From Pseudomonas mendocina (GTDB lineage: Bacteria > Pseudomonadota > Gammaproteobacteria > Pseudomonadales > Pseudomonadaceae), in contig CP148074.1 in the NCBI GenBank assembly GCA_037482215.1, positions 2,232,001 to 2,296,000 of the forward strand: a stretch of 64,000 bases of DNA. The letters are read 5' to 3'. This document shows positions 52,229 to 61,607 of this stretch, one piece after another. The position numbers and the translations under genes were made by a program. Every line of letters starts with the position of its first letter. Positions within the stretch are counted from its first letter, which is position 1. The notes beneath the pieces are model-generated. The model saw nothing but the letters and a program-made list of their open reading frames with translations. It was not told the DNA's origin and made no database searches.

Positions 52229-53362
52229 GTGGCGATTGAAATCCAATGGGTTGGTGATAACACCAGCCTTGCGCAGCATTGTGCCAAGTGGCGAACGCTG
52301 CCGTTTGTTGCGCTGGACACCGAGTTCATGCGCGTCGATACCTTTTACCCAATTGCCGGTTTGCTACAGGTCAGCGATGGCGCGTGTGCCTATCTGATTG
52401 ATCCGCTGCTGATTAGCGACTGGCAGCCCTTTGCGGCCTTACTGACAGATACTCATGTCGTTAAAGTTGTACATGCCTGCAGTGAGGATCTTGAGGTTTT
52501 CCAGCGCCTCACCGGTAGCCTGCCAACTCCGCTATTTGACACTCAACTTGCCGCTGGCTACCTCAATATCGGCTTTTCTATGGGCTATTCGCGCCTTGTT
52601 CAAAGCGTGCTGAATATCGAGTTGCCCAAAGGGGAAACCCGTTCGGACTGGTTGCAGCGTCCTTTGTCTGACACACAGATCAGCTATGCCGCTGAAGATG
52701 TGTTGCACCTTGCTGAGCTGTATCCTCGCTTGAAAAAACAGCTCAGCGAGGAGAAGTATGCATGGGTGCTGGAGGATGGCGCCGAGTTGGTGAGTCATCT
52801 GTGTCGAGAGGTGCATCCAGAGTTGGCGTATCGCGATGCTAAGTTGGCGTGGAAGCTATCCCGTCAGCAGCTGGCAGTCCTACGTGCATTGTGCAGTTGG
52901 CGTGAAGAGCAGGCGCGTAGCCGTAATCAGCCGCGCAATCGGGTGTTGCGTGAAAACTCCCTGTGGCCGATTGCCAGAACCCAGCCGGACAACCTGGTCT
53001 CCTTAGCGCGTATTGAAGACATGCATCCAAGAACGGTTAGGCAGGATGGCGACTTCTTGCTGCAGCTGATCAAACAGGCTGCAGCATCACCTGCCTCTGA
53101 GTGGCCAGAAGCATTGCCCGAACCCCTGCCAATAGAGGCTTCTGGAGTCCTTAAAAAGCTGCGCGCAATCGGTTTGCGTGAGGGCGAGAGGCTGAATATT
53201 GCGCCAGAACTAATGCTGCGCAAGAAAACCCTGGAAAGCCTGCTGAAGAGCGGTTACCCGAATGGGCCGTACCAATTGCCTGATTCCCTCAAGGGCTGGC
53301 GACGTGAATTGATGGGCCAAGCGCTGCTGAACTGCCTTGGTACTGCTGGAGAGTCCGTTTGA
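52229..53362 (+). CDS. rnd: Ribonuclease D
   Basis: DEDD 3'-5' exoribonuclease of 377 residues for tRNA 3' maturation. Catalytic motifs: VALDTEFMR (Exo I), [11 protein letters not shown] (Exo II), [13 protein letters not shown] (Exo III). The HRDC domain lies about 210-290 ([29 protein letters not shown]). GTG start at 52229 with GGGAG before it. Its stop overlaps the TTG start of ycgL (TTGA), a conserved arrangement in Pseudomonas. Confidence 0.96.
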   Translation: MAIEIQWVGDNTSLAQHCAKWRTLPFVALDTEFMRVDTFYPIAGLLQVSDGACAYLIDPLLISDWQPFAALLTDTHVVKVVHACSEDLEVFQRLTGSLPTPLFDTQLAAGYLNIGFSMGYSRLVQSVLNIELPKGETRSDWLQRPLSDTQISYAAEDVLHLAELYPRLKKQLSEEKYAWVLEDGAELVSHLCREVHPELAYRDAKLAWKLSRQQLAVLRALCSWREEQARSRNQPRNRVLRENSLWPIARTQPDNLVSLARIEDMHPRTVRQDGDFLLQLIKQAAASPASEWPEALPEPLPIEASGVLKKLRAIGLREGERLNIAPELMLRKKTLESLLKSGYPNGPYQLPDSLKGWRRELMGQALLNCLGTAGESV

Positions 53363-53652
53363 AACAGATTTGCTCAATCTACAAAAGCCCGCGTAAGAAC
53401 GAAATGTACTTGTACGTACTGCGCAGCGAGGGTTTGTCCCGTGTGCCCGAAGCTTTGTTGAATGTCTTCGGCAAACCCGCACTGGCCATGGAATTGGTAT
53501 TGACGCCGGAGCGCCAGTTAGCACGTGAGGATATCAATAAGGTGCTCGAAAACCTGAAAGAACAGGGCTTTCATCTGCAGATGCCTCCTCAAGAGGATGA
53601 ATACATTGAGCACTTGCCTGACGAACTGCTCTGCCGCAACGATCCTGTTTGA
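53359..53652 (+). CDS. ycgL: YcgL-domain protein
   Basis: A 97-residue YcgL-family protein of unknown biochemical role. Begins [20 protein letters not shown], with [34 protein letters not shown] and [12 protein letters not shown], all standard. TTG start coupled to rnd. Also linked to rnd in other gamma-proteobacteria, which hints at an RNA-related role but does not prove it. Confidence 0.95.
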   Translation: MKQICSIYKSPRKNEMYLYVLRSEGLSRVPEALLNVFGKPALAMELVLTPERQLAREDINKVLENLKEQGFHLQMPPQEDEYIEHLPDELLCRNDPV

Positions 53653-53674
53653 TCCGTCATAAGGGGATGGACCA

Positions 53675-54607
53675 TTGCGCCTGTTGATTGCCGAGCGCCA
53701 GCACCAGATTTACGCGGACTACGTGCGTCAGCAGGTACCGTATCTTGATGTGTTTGCCAGTGATGATCCTGCCACGTTGTGTCAGCAGGCTGGCAACTGC
53801 ACGATCTGGCTAGGTCAGCCTGACCTGTTGGCGGGCCTGCTGCGTCAGGGACATAAGCCCGACTGGCTGCAATCGACGTGGGCGGGCATCAAGCCCTTAT
53901 TGGCTACTGATTTGCCACACGACTACCAACTAACGCGAGCTGTTGGAATTTTTGGGCAGGTAATGGCTGAGTTCATGCTTTGTCATATGCTCGCCCATCA
54001 GCGTCAACTGGCCCAGCAATGGCAGGAACAGCGTGAGCGCCACTGGAACAACCGATCACCGCAAAGCCTTGCTGGGCGTCGCGTATTGATTGTCGGTACA
54101 GGGGATATTGGCCTGCGCGTAGCGCAGTTTCTTGCGCCGTTCGGGTTGAAGTTAACCGGTATAGCCAGCAGCGCTCGCCAACTGCCGCCTTTTGAGCGAG
54201 TTGGTGACTTACGGGATTTACCAACATTTGCCGCTGAGACTGATTTTTTGATCAATCTGCTGCCGGATACCGACGATACACACGACCTGTATGACGAAGC
54301 GCTGTTTGCTTGCATGCAGCCTCACGCGCTGTTTATCAATGCCGGGAGGGGGGGCGCTGTGGTCGATTCAGATTTGGTTGCGGCGTTGCAGCAAGGCCAG
54401 TTGGCAGGCGCTGTCATCGACGTGTGCAGGCAAGAACCCCTGCTAACTGAGCACCCATTCTGGAACACGCCTAATCTGCTATTAACCGGCCACAGTTCTG
54501 CGCCGACCGATCCACATCTCATGGCTAAGCTGTTCATTGACAACCTGCGCTGCTACCAGTCTGCCAAGCCATTGATGGGGCGGGTGGACTTTAGTCGCGG
54601 TTATTGA
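53675..54607 (+). CDS. D-2-hydroxyacid dehydrogenase (GhrA-like)
   Basis: NAD(P)-dependent reductase of 310 residues, related to glyoxylate/hydroxypyruvate reductase A. Rossmann motif VLIVGTGDIGLRVAQFL near residue 140; catalytic Arg in FINAGRGGAVVDSD, Glu in VCRQEPLLTEHPFW and His in LLTGHSSAPT where TPHSA is commoner. TTG start at 53675 preceded by AAGGGGATGG. Third gene of the rnd-ycgL cluster; terminator follows. Confidence 0.9.
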   Translation: MRLLIAERQHQIYADYVRQQVPYLDVFASDDPATLCQQAGNCTIWLGQPDLLAGLLRQGHKPDWLQSTWAGIKPLLATDLPHDYQLTRAVGIFGQVMAEFMLCHMLAHQRQLAQQWQEQRERHWNNRSPQSLAGRRVLIVGTGDIGLRVAQFLAPFGLKLTGIASSARQLPPFERVGDLRDLPTFAAETDFLINLLPDTDDTHDLYDEALFACMQPHALFINAGRGGAVVDSDLVAALQQGQLAGAVIDVCRQEPLLTEHPFWNTPNLLLTGHSSAPTDPHLMAKLFIDNLRCYQSAKPLMGRVDFSRGY

Positions 54608-54639
54608 GAGCGCCGCTAGCTTGTAGCTTGGCCGTATCT

Positions 54640-54667
54640 CGGGCAGCAGCTAGACTGCCCGGTTTTA
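54640..54667 (+). terminator. Terminator after the hydroxyacid dehydrogenase gene
   Basis: Stem CGGGCAG / CTGCCCG with an eight-base loop, followed by GTTTTAT. Confidence 0.7.
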
Positions 54668-54691
54668 TCCCTTCTCTTTAGTAATGTGTAA

Positions 54692-55141
54692 ATGGCCGCA
54701 AAAGTCGAACCTTTCTGGAAACGTAAAACCCTTGATCAGCTCGATCAGGATGAGTGGGAGTCCCTCTGTGACGGCTGTGGCTTGTGCTGCTTGCAAAAGC
54801 TAGAGGATGAGGATGACGGTAGCGTCTACTACACCCGCATTGCGTGCAAGTTGCTGGATCTGGAAACATGCCGCTGCAAGGATTACAGCAATCGCCGTAA
54901 GTTTGTGCCAGATTGTATTCAGCTCACACCGGCTCAGGCGGATAGCTTCCAGTGGCTGCCGCCGACCTGCGCATATCGACTGGTAAGTGAAGGCAAAGAC
55001 TTGCTGATTTGGCACCACCTGGTTTGTGGAGATCCGGATCAGGTACATAAGCAACGTATTTCCCAAGCTGGGCGCATGCTCAGTGAATCCAGCGTGGCGG
55101 AAGAAGATTGGGAAGATCACATGATTTTCCGCGCCGGTTGA
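54692..55141 (+). CDS. ycgN: YcgN-family cysteine-cluster protein
   Basis: A 149-residue UPF0260/YcgN protein. Two cysteine groups: [14 protein letters not shown] near residue 27 and [15 protein letters not shown] with PDCIQLTP near 55-75, plus CAYRLV and VCGDP further on; the pattern suggests a metal or Fe-S site. ORF starts [27 protein letters not shown] as usual. Function unknown. Same strand as rnd-ycgL but after a terminator. Confidence 0.95.
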   Translation: MAAKVEPFWKRKTLDQLDQDEWESLCDGCGLCCLQKLEDEDDGSVYYTRIACKLLDLETCRCKDYSNRRKFVPDCIQLTPAQADSFQWLPPTCAYRLVSEGKDLLIWHHLVCGDPDQVHKQRISQAGRMLSESSVAEEDWEDHMIFRAG

Positions 55142-55210
55142 GCAAGATGCGAGACCTTCCGGCAGCCCAATCCTAATGAGAGACGATCAAATGCACTGTG
55201 GAGCGTTGTC

Positions 55211-56437
55211 ATGCTGATTCGCCGTTTACTGATATCTGCTGCTGTATTGTCCCTGAGTACGTCGGTCTGGGCGAAAAAGGTTGATGTCGATTTCAACGTG
55301 CGCTTTCTGCCGGAAACCGAGCAGGCTGAAGTACGCATGACGATAGAAGATGGTTCAGTCATTCGCAGTTTGGACTTCAATCTGGGGGACCAGCAGAACT
55401 ACAGTGATTTTGCCGCCGATGGGGAGTGGACGCAGAGTACACCAGGGCGGGGGGTATGGAAGCCTGCTCAAGGTAAGTCGAACCTGACGTATAAGGTCCG
55501 TATAAATCATGAGCGCGAGCCGGGGCGTTTTGACGCTCGCATCACACCAGACTGGGCGCTGTTCCGGGGAGACGACCTGGTTCCACCGGCTAAGCTGGAT
55601 CATGTCGACAAGACCCAATTCGTAACACGGGTTAAGTTTGAATTACCCAAAGGCTGGAAGTCTGTTGAAACAGGGTGGCCGCGGGTCGGTAAGAACAAGT
55701 TTCGGGTGGATAATCCTACGCGGCACTTTGATCGACCCACTGGCTGGATTGTGGCCGGCAAAGTGGGCACTCGCCGTGTAAAACTTGGTGAAACTGACGT
55801 TGCAATTGCAGCCCCCGTGGGTGAGGGGATGCGCCGCATGGATGTCATGACCTTGCTGACCTTCATTTGGCCTGTAGCCCAAGAGGTGTTTCCACGTGAT
55901 CCGTCCAAGCTCTTAATCGTGGGGGCTGGGGACCCAATGTGGCGCGGCGGTTTGTCGGCCAGCAACTCCTACTACATGCACAGTGATCGCCCTTTGGTGA
56001 GCGAGAACGGCACAAGCTCGTTAGTCCACGAGTTGGTTCATGTTTTTAGCCGTATCAGCGCGACAGACCGCAGTGACTGGGTAACCGAAGGTATCGCTGA
56101 ATATTACTCAATTGAGCTGATGCGCCGAGCTGGTGGATTAAGCGAAGAGCGCTACCAAAAGATCCGCGAGCAACTGATTCGTTGGAGCAAACCCGTTAAG
56201 AGTCTGCGTACTGACCGCTCCACAGGGCCGGTGACTGCACGTGCTGTTCTGCTGCTTCAGGAGCTGGACCGCGAAATTCGTGCAGCCACAAAAGACAGTA
56301 CAGCCCCGCGCTCACTGGATGACGTAGCGCGTGGCTTGATGCGCTTGGATAAAGTCAGCACCGAAGACTTTGTCGAAATCAGCGAGAACGTGATGGGGCG
56401 GGCTTCGAAGGTACTCGATAATAAATTGCTGCGCTGA
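55211..56437 (+). CDS. Exported gluzincin-type (M61-like) metallopeptidase domain protein
   Basis: A 408-residue exported protein with signal peptide MLIRRLLISAAVLSLSTSVWA. The first half (about 22-220) is a beta-rich domain. The peptidase part has the zinc motif HELVHVF near 275, followed after about 20 residues by WVTEGIAEYYS, whose Glu is the third ligand of the gluzincin fold. This resembles M61 glycyl aminopeptidases without their PDZ domain. It follows ycgN by 69 bases. Substrate unknown; activity likely, as both motifs are intact. Confidence 0.8.
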   Translation: MLIRRLLISAAVLSLSTSVWAKKVDVDFNVRFLPETEQAEVRMTIEDGSVIRSLDFNLGDQQNYSDFAADGEWTQSTPGRGVWKPAQGKSNLTYKVRINHEREPGRFDARITPDWALFRGDDLVPPAKLDHVDKTQFVTRVKFELPKGWKSVETGWPRVGKNKFRVDNPTRHFDRPTGWIVAGKVGTRRVKLGETDVAIAAPVGEGMRRMDVMTLLTFIWPVAQEVFPRDPSKLLIVGAGDPMWRGGLSASNSYYMHSDRPLVSENGTSSLVHELVHVFSRISATDRSDWVTEGIAEYYSIELMRRAGGLSEERYQKIREQLIRWSKPVKSLRTDRSTGPVTARAVLLLQELDREIRAATKDSTAPRSLDDVARGLMRLDKVSTEDFVEISENVMGRASKVLDNKLLR

Positions 56438-56450
56438 AACAGCAGGTAAT

Positions 56451-56921
56451 TTATTTGAACTTAGGGCCTGAGCGGGTGTTCAGGCCTTTAGCCATACGGT
56501 CATACAGCACCACGTTAACCGTTGCAGCTAGGTTCATACAGCCTTCGGTGGGGATGTACACGACATCTTCACACCACGAGCGGATTTCTTCATTCAGCGA
56601 GCCATCCTCCGGGCCGAAGATATAAATCGCCCGGTCCGGATGGGTGTAATCAGGCAAGGGGCGGGCGCCGTCCACCAGCTCAACGGCAACTGGTGTACAA
56701 CCCAGTGGAATGATCTGTTTGAGGTCCTCAACACCGATCAGAGGGATATCCATATAGATACGCTTGGTGTCGGTGACAAAGTCGCGGGCGCGCTCATAGC
56801 GTTTGCCCGTATAAAAAACCGAGGCCACGCCATAACAGCCAGCTGCACGCATAACGGCACCGACATTTTCCGGCGACTTGGGATTGTATAAGCCTATGCA
56901 ACTGTATCGTTTGTTTGCCAC
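56451..56921 (-). CDS. SpoU/TrmH-family RNA methyltransferase
   Basis: A 156-residue SAM-dependent methyltransferase with the knotted SPOUT fold. Motif 1 NPKSPENVGAVMRAAGCYG near residue 13, motif 2 IYIFGPEDGSLNEEI near 98 and motif 3 IPTEGCMNLAATVNVVLYD near 125 which holds the knot. It is small, like TrmL, though the sequence is not a plain TrmL; the RNA target is not known. Convergent with the gluzincin gene, 13 bases apart. Confidence 0.87.
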   Translation of the reverse strand: MANKRYSCIGLYNPKSPENVGAVMRAAGCYGVASVFYTGKRYERARDFVTDTKRIYMDIPLIGVEDLKQIIPLGCTPVAVELVDGARPLPDYTHPDRAIYIFGPEDGSLNEEIRSWCEDVVYIPTEGCMNLAATVNVVLYDRMAKGLNTRSGPKFK

Positions 56922-56976
56922 GTAACCGGCCTTGTCTGTGCGTTAGAACCAAGGCCGGGATTATACGGCAGCAGGG

Positions 56977-57345
56977 CTACTGTTTGCCTTTCTGTAACAA
57001 AGCAGCCAAGTCGGCAAATGCCTTATGTGTGGCTTGGGGGCCTTGGGGGCTTGCTGTGGAGCTCTCGCTGAAATACTGCTGATCGGTGTAACGTGCATGC
57101 TCATTATCGTGGCAGAACAGGCACAGCAGCTCCCAATTGGAGCCGTCTTGCGGGTTGTTGTCGTGGTTATGGTCACGGTGATGAACCGTGAGTTCGCTCA
57201 AGCGCTTGCCGGAAAACTCGCGGGCGCAACGGCCGCAGACATGCGGATACATTTTTAGAGCTTTGGCTCGGTAACCTTCCTCTCGTTCGCGCTGTGCCTG
57301 TGCCAGGATGCGGTCGAGTTTGCCTGTTGCGGTGTTGCTGCTCAT
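56977..57345 (-). CDS. yajD: YajD-family HNH nuclease
   Basis: A 122-residue HNH endonuclease-like protein. HNH motif: CGRCAREF, then LTVHHRDHNHDNNPQDGSNWELLCLFCHDNEH with two CxxC zinc pairs and the central HH of the beta-beta-alpha metal fold. Widespread and of unknown role. Same strand as, and about 55 bases upstream of, the methyltransferase gene. Weak ribosome site. Confidence 0.92.
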   Translation of the reverse strand: MSSNTATGKLDRILAQAQREREEGYRAKALKMYPHVCGRCAREFSGKRLSELTVHHRDHNHDNNPQDGSNWELLCLFCHDNEHARYTDQQYFSESSTASPQGPQATHKAFADLAALLQKGKQ

Positions 57346-57476
57346 GGGATGGCCGTTGTTTGCAGGGATGATACGTTGAGTTTAGCCGCCCGTTTACACG
57401 CTGAGAACTGCGCAAGCCTGTACTGGGCCGATTGTCTGAAGTGCAGTAAACGATTTTTGTATTGGGCTAGCAGCTA

Positions 57477-59513
57477 CTAAAAACTATTAAAGCCCAAGCA
57501 TTTAAGGATAAAAGCGTATTCCAGCGCTGCATCCTTAAGCGCCTGATAACGACCACTCATTCCTCCATGGCCTGCATCCAGTTCAGTTTTCAGCAGCAGG
57601 AGGTTGCTGTCGGTTTTTTTCGTCCGCAATTTTGCCACCCATTTAGCTGCCTCCCAGTATTGCACTCGGCTATCGTTATAACCGGCAACGGCCAGAATAG
57701 CCGGATAGGGCTGGGCGCTGATGTTCTCGTAAGGGGCATAGCCCTTGATGCGTTCGAACACTTCTGGGTGATTCGGATCTCCCCATTCATCGTATTCAGT
57801 AACGGTCAGTGGTAAGTCCGGGTTGAGCATGGTGTTGAGTACATCCACAAACGGTACTTCTGCGATAGCAGCGGCAAACAGGTCAGGGCGTCGGTTCAAC
57901 ACTGCTCCGATCAGCAAACCACCAGCGCTCCCACCGCTGATAACCAATTGTGTGCTGTCAGTGTAGCCCTCACTGATCAGGTGCTCAGCACAGCTGATAA
58001 AGTCGCTGAAGCTATTCTGCTTATGCTCCAGTTTGCCGCCGCGGTACCAGGCTTCACCCAGTTCACCACCGCCACGTACATGAGCGATAGCAAATACAAA
58101 GCCGCGCTCCAGCAGGCTTAACCGAGCATGAGAGAACCATGGGTCAAGACATTCACCATAGGCGCCGTAGCCATACAGATAAAGTGGTGCCGGTTTGCCT
58201 AGTACATCTCGTTTGGCCACCAAGCTGATAGGCACTAGGGTACCGTCCCCGGCGCTAGCCCAGAGGCGCTGGCTGATGTAGTCATCGGGATTAAAAGTCC
58301 CCAAAACTGGGGTTTCTTTAAGAACCTGCTGTGTCCCATCGTTCAACTGCAGCTGACGCACTTGAGCCGGCCGATTGAGCGCCTCATAACGTAGGCGGAT
58401 CACCGGACTTTCGAATTCCAAACTGTCCTGAACGAACAGGCTGTAGGCGGCGTCGGGCAGGTGTACGTTGTAAACCGGGGCTGCTTCTGGCTGCACCTCA
58501 ATGATCGGCAAGCCACCTTTACGCAGACTCAGAACAACAGCCTGCTCATTGAGGGTGATGCCGTCGACCATTACCTCCGGATCATGCGCCCGGTATAGCT
58601 GCCAGTGTTCGCGCTGCGGTGTAGCATCATCTGCGGTAAGCACGGCGAAGTTGATACCGTGTTGATTGCTGCGGATAAACCAAGTCCAAATGCCATTGTG
58701 CTTACCGTGGTCTGCATCGTACTCGTGACCTTCTTCGCGTGGGGCGAGGCAGGTGAACGAAGCTTCAGGTGTATCAGCATCCACAACCCAGCATTCGGTC
58801 GTGGTCTTGCTACCTAGTTGCAGTATCAATTTGCGTTCGGAGCTGCTGCGGTAGCAAGACAGAAAAAAACGCTCATCCGTTTCGTGGAAAATCATCTCGG
58901 CATTCTGTTCACCCAGCGTATGGCGGAACAGTTTGTACGGGCGATGGGTGTCGTCCAGTTCGACAAAAAACACTGTCTGGCTATCGTTGGCCCACGTCAT
59001 GCGGCCATCACAGTTGGCAAAGGGCAGGGCAGTCACCTTGCCGCTACTCAGATCCTTGATAAATAGTTCATAGACCTCTTCGCCACTGGTATCCAAGCTG
59101 TAGGCCAGACGCTGATGATCAGGGCTAATGCTGAATGCCCCAACCGAGATAAACCCGCCATCTGCCAAAGCATTGGGGTCCAGCAGCAATTCTTCGCTGG
59201 ATGGGTCGATTTCAACCGAATCACTGTGAGGGCGTTTGCATCGATAGTGGCGCGGGTATTCATCACCTGCAGTGGTGCGGTGGTAATACAGATAAGGCCC
59301 CCAAGGCGACGGCAGCCCCAGATCGGTTTCGCGAATTCGCCCTTTGATCTCCTGAAACAGCTGTTCTCTGAGCGCTGCCTCATCCGCTAGCTGGGCCTCG
59401 AGATAGGCGTTCTCAGCTTTGAGATAGTCAAGCACCTCGGCCGCATCGCGATTTTCCAACCAGCAGTAAGGATCGGCAGCGGCCTCAAGGCGGGCGACAG
59501 GGGCGTTGGACAT
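57477..59513 (-). CDS. ptrB: S9A serine peptidase, oligopeptidase B
   Basis: Prolyl-oligopeptidase-family enzyme of 678 residues; oligopeptidase B cleaves peptides after Lys or Arg. The N-terminal propeller (ADPYCWLENRD start) spans about 70-400; the catalytic alpha/beta-hydrolase has the nucleophile Ser in ISGGSAGGLLIGAV near 535, Asp in the region YNDSRVQYWEAAKW and His in ELDAGHGGMSGRY near 650. Upstream YGAYGECLDPWFSHARLSLLERGF is the standard entry segment. Cytoplasmic, single gene. Confidence 0.93.
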   Translation of the reverse strand: MSNAPVARLEAAADPYCWLENRDAAEVLDYLKAENAYLEAQLADEAALREQLFQEIKGRIRETDLGLPSPWGPYLYYHRTTAGDEYPRHYRCKRPHSDSVEIDPSSEELLLDPNALADGGFISVGAFSISPDHQRLAYSLDTSGEEVYELFIKDLSSGKVTALPFANCDGRMTWANDSQTVFFVELDDTHRPYKLFRHTLGEQNAEMIFHETDERFFLSCYRSSSERKLILQLGSKTTTECWVVDADTPEASFTCLAPREEGHEYDADHGKHNGIWTWFIRSNQHGINFAVLTADDATPQREHWQLYRAHDPEVMVDGITLNEQAVVLSLRKGGLPIIEVQPEAAPVYNVHLPDAAYSLFVQDSLEFESPVIRLRYEALNRPAQVRQLQLNDGTQQVLKETPVLGTFNPDDYISQRLWASAGDGTLVPISLVAKRDVLGKPAPLYLYGYGAYGECLDPWFSHARLSLLERGFVFAIAHVRGGGELGEAWYRGGKLEHKQNSFSDFISCAEHLISEGYTDSTQLVISGGSAGGLLIGAVLNRRPDLFAAAIAEVPFVDVLNTMLNPDLPLTVTEYDEWGDPNHPEVFERIKGYAPYENISAQPYPAILAVAGYNDSRVQYWEAAKWVAKLRTKKTDSNLLLLKTELDAGHGGMSGRYQALKDAALEYAFILKCLGFNSF

Positions 59514-59662
59514 AATAAAACTCCAGTTATAAAAGGCCGCCAGCAGGTGACGCGATGGCGGTTAAAAGCCGCTATGATAAGCAGCACTTCGCCTGACGGC
59601 TGCTGATATTTGTATAACCTGCGCTGAGCACCCGCCAGCTCCATGTCTGAGAATCTGTGGTT

Positions 59663-60136
59663 ATGACTGAAAACGACTACCTGCTTGCCTGGGGGATCTA
59701 CCTGATCGCGGCGTTTGGCTGCTTGCTGGTTGGTTTCCGTATGACCAGCTGGATGTGGCGCTATTTGCGTGAGCCTTTGCGGGTAGTGGTGTTTGTTCTG
59801 CTATTCAGCCCAACACTGGTTGACCCAGGGCAGGACAAACTGGCGCCGTCAATTGCCATTGCTGCTATGGATCTGCTCTTAGGGGTGGGCAGCAATGCCT
59901 GGCGCGCGATTGCTGATTTGAGCATGTATGGTTTGATCGTGTTTGGCCTGTATCTGCTATTTGTCATGGTGCGCTGGCCGATTGAACGCTGGTGGAACGG
60001 CCGCAGAGGCTATGAGCCAATCGCTGAGGATGAACCCACCTTGCGGGAGATGATGTCCAGTCGGGACGAAACAGACGATTATCGTGATGATGATTATCCG
60101 CGTCGTCACGGCTCACGGGTCGAACCGCGACTGTAA
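59663..60136 (+). CDS. Conserved inner-membrane protein, unknown function
   Basis: A 157-residue protein with three to four predicted helices (about 10-28, 42-60, 72-84, 95-115) and a charged C-terminal tail rich in Asp, Arg and Tyr (DDYRDDDYPRRHG). No known domain. The ATG at 59663 is preferred to the GTG at 59657. Divergent from ptrB. Followed by a YafJ-type amidotransferase 92 bases later. Confidence 0.75.
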   Translation: MTENDYLLAWGIYLIAAFGCLLVGFRMTSWMWRYLREPLRVVVFVLLFSPTLVDPGQDKLAPSIAIAAMDLLLGVGSNAWRAIADLSMYGLIVFGLYLLFVMVRWPIERWWNGRRGYEPIAEDEPTLREMMSSRDETDDYRDDDYPRRHGSRVEPRL

Positions 60137-60228
60137 TTCCGTTGTCGTCCCAAGGTGATACGCCTACCTGGCACTTGCTAACGTTGCGAATAACCCGCTG
60201 AGACTGCTGCTGTTGAGGTTTGAACTGA

Positions 60229-61005
60229 ATGTGTGAATTACTGGGCATGAGTGCCAATGTGCCAACTGACATCGTGTTCAGTTTTACCGGTCTGATGCAG
60301 CGGGGAGGACGAACGGGCCCGCACCGAGATGGATGGGGCATCGGGTTTTACGAGGGGCCGGGTCTTCGTCTGTTCCAAGATCCGCGCGCCAGCAGTGAGT
60401 CTGAGGTGGCTCAGTTGGTACAGCGCTACCCCATCAAGAGTGAAGTAGTCATCGGCCATATCCGCCAGGCAAATGTGGGGCGCGTTTGCCTGGCCAATAC
60501 CCACCCGTTTGTTCGCGAGATGTGGGGGCGAAACTGGTGTTTCGCCCATAATGGTCAGTTGGCTGGGTTTACCCCGCAGCTCGACAATTACTGGCCAGTG
60601 GGGGACACCGACAGTGAGTCGGCATTTTGTGACCTGCTTAATCGTCTACGCAGAGAGTTCCCACAACCGGTCGAAGTTGAGGCATTGTTGCCGACTTTGA
60701 TTGAAGCCTGTGCCCGTTACCGCGCCTTCGGTGTCTTTAATTGTCTGCTCAGTGATGGTGATTGGCTGTTCAGCTTCTGCTCAAGCAAGTTGGCGTATAT
60801 CACCCGGCGGGCACCGTTTGGCCCTGCACATTTAAAGGATGCAGATGTGCAGGTCGATTTTCAGTCTGAAACAACCCCCAATGATGTTGTGACCGTTATG
60901 GCCACCGAGCCATTGACCGACAACGAACATTGGACTCGCTACGCGCCTGGAGAATGGCGCCTGTGGCGGGGGGGAGAATGCATCGCACAGGGAATTGCCA
61001 CATAG
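60229..61005 (+). CDS. Class II glutamine amidotransferase (YafJ-like)
   Basis: N-terminal-nucleophile amidotransferase of 258 residues. The nucleophile is Cys2, exposed after removal of Met (MCELLGMSANVP). Other class II features: GPHRDGWGIGFYEG, VIGHIRQANVG, NTHPF and WCFAHNGQLAGF, and a second domain with DTDSESAFCDLL. Acceptor substrate unknown; the EgtC and YafJ branches are close. Start fixed by Cys at position 2. Confidence 0.9.
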   Translation: MCELLGMSANVPTDIVFSFTGLMQRGGRTGPHRDGWGIGFYEGPGLRLFQDPRASSESEVAQLVQRYPIKSEVVIGHIRQANVGRVCLANTHPFVREMWGRNWCFAHNGQLAGFTPQLDNYWPVGDTDSESAFCDLLNRLRREFPQPVEVEALLPTLIEACARYRAFGVFNCLLSDGDWLFSFCSSKLAYITRRAPFGPAHLKDADVQVDFQSETTPNDVVTVMATEPLTDNEHWTRYAPGEWRLWRGGECIAQGIAT

Positions 61006-61026
61006 TTTTATAAGAAGGAAATAAGC

Positions 61027-61551
61027 ATGTTCATCAGTTATTTGCGAATGGTGTTATTCGCACTGGGGCTCTTAGTCGGCATACAGGTGCCAGGTTTTAT
61101 AGACGATTACCAAAAGCGAGTTGAGGCTCAACTCCTGGAGTCCGAAAAAGGCCTAGAAGGCTTCCGCAAAACGGCAAAACGATTTTTTAAAGGCGACTTG
61201 GTTGCGCTGGTTGGCCATTATGCGCAAAGCGCTGATCCGGTCATGCGCAGCGATGCAGCTAGTTTGAGCGAGCTGGTAGACCGCGTTACATTTCTCAAGC
61301 GCGAAAGCATCGCGATGCACGGGCCGTGGTACAGCCAGACTTGGCATCTGATCATCAATGCTGATCAAGAACTGATGAGTGAAACCCTGAAAGCCTATCG
61401 TTACCAGGTCCTGTTTGCGCCAGAAGTGATCGCTTGGGGATTGGCAGGTGCATTGTTACTGGCGTTGCTGGTTGAGGGGGGGCTGCTGATGATCGTGGCG
61501 TTGCTGGGGCAGGGCACAACCCGCCGCACACAGCAGAAACATTGGCGTTAA
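61027..61551 (+). CDS. DUF2937 membrane protein
   Basis: A 174-residue protein of the DUF2937 family, function unknown. One helix at the N-terminus (about 7-22, MVLFALGLLVGIQVPG), a central soluble part with the FIDDYQKRVEAQLLESEKGLEGF coiled stretch and one long helix at about 140-163 (VIAWGLAGALLLALLVEGGLL). It follows the amidotransferase gene in 21 bases with AGAAGGA before the start. Terminator follows. Confidence 0.85.
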   Translation: MFISYLRMVLFALGLLVGIQVPGFIDDYQKRVEAQLLESEKGLEGFRKTAKRFFKGDLVALVGHYAQSADPVMRSDAASLSELVDRVTFLKRESIAMHGPWYSQTWHLIINADQELMSETLKAYRYQVLFAPEVIAWGLAGALLLALLVEGGLLMIVALLGQGTTRRTQQKHWR

Positions 61552-61570
61552 AGCTGTCTCGTCGCCGATA

Positions 61571-61596
61571 AACAAAGGCCCATCAGGGCCTTTGTT
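61571..61596. terminator. Bidirectional terminator
   Basis: Stem AACAAAGGCCC / GGGCCTTTGTT with a four-base loop, between the convergent DUF2937 and vWA genes. Confidence 0.85.
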
Positions 61597-61607
61597 ATTT
61601 CTGCCGG

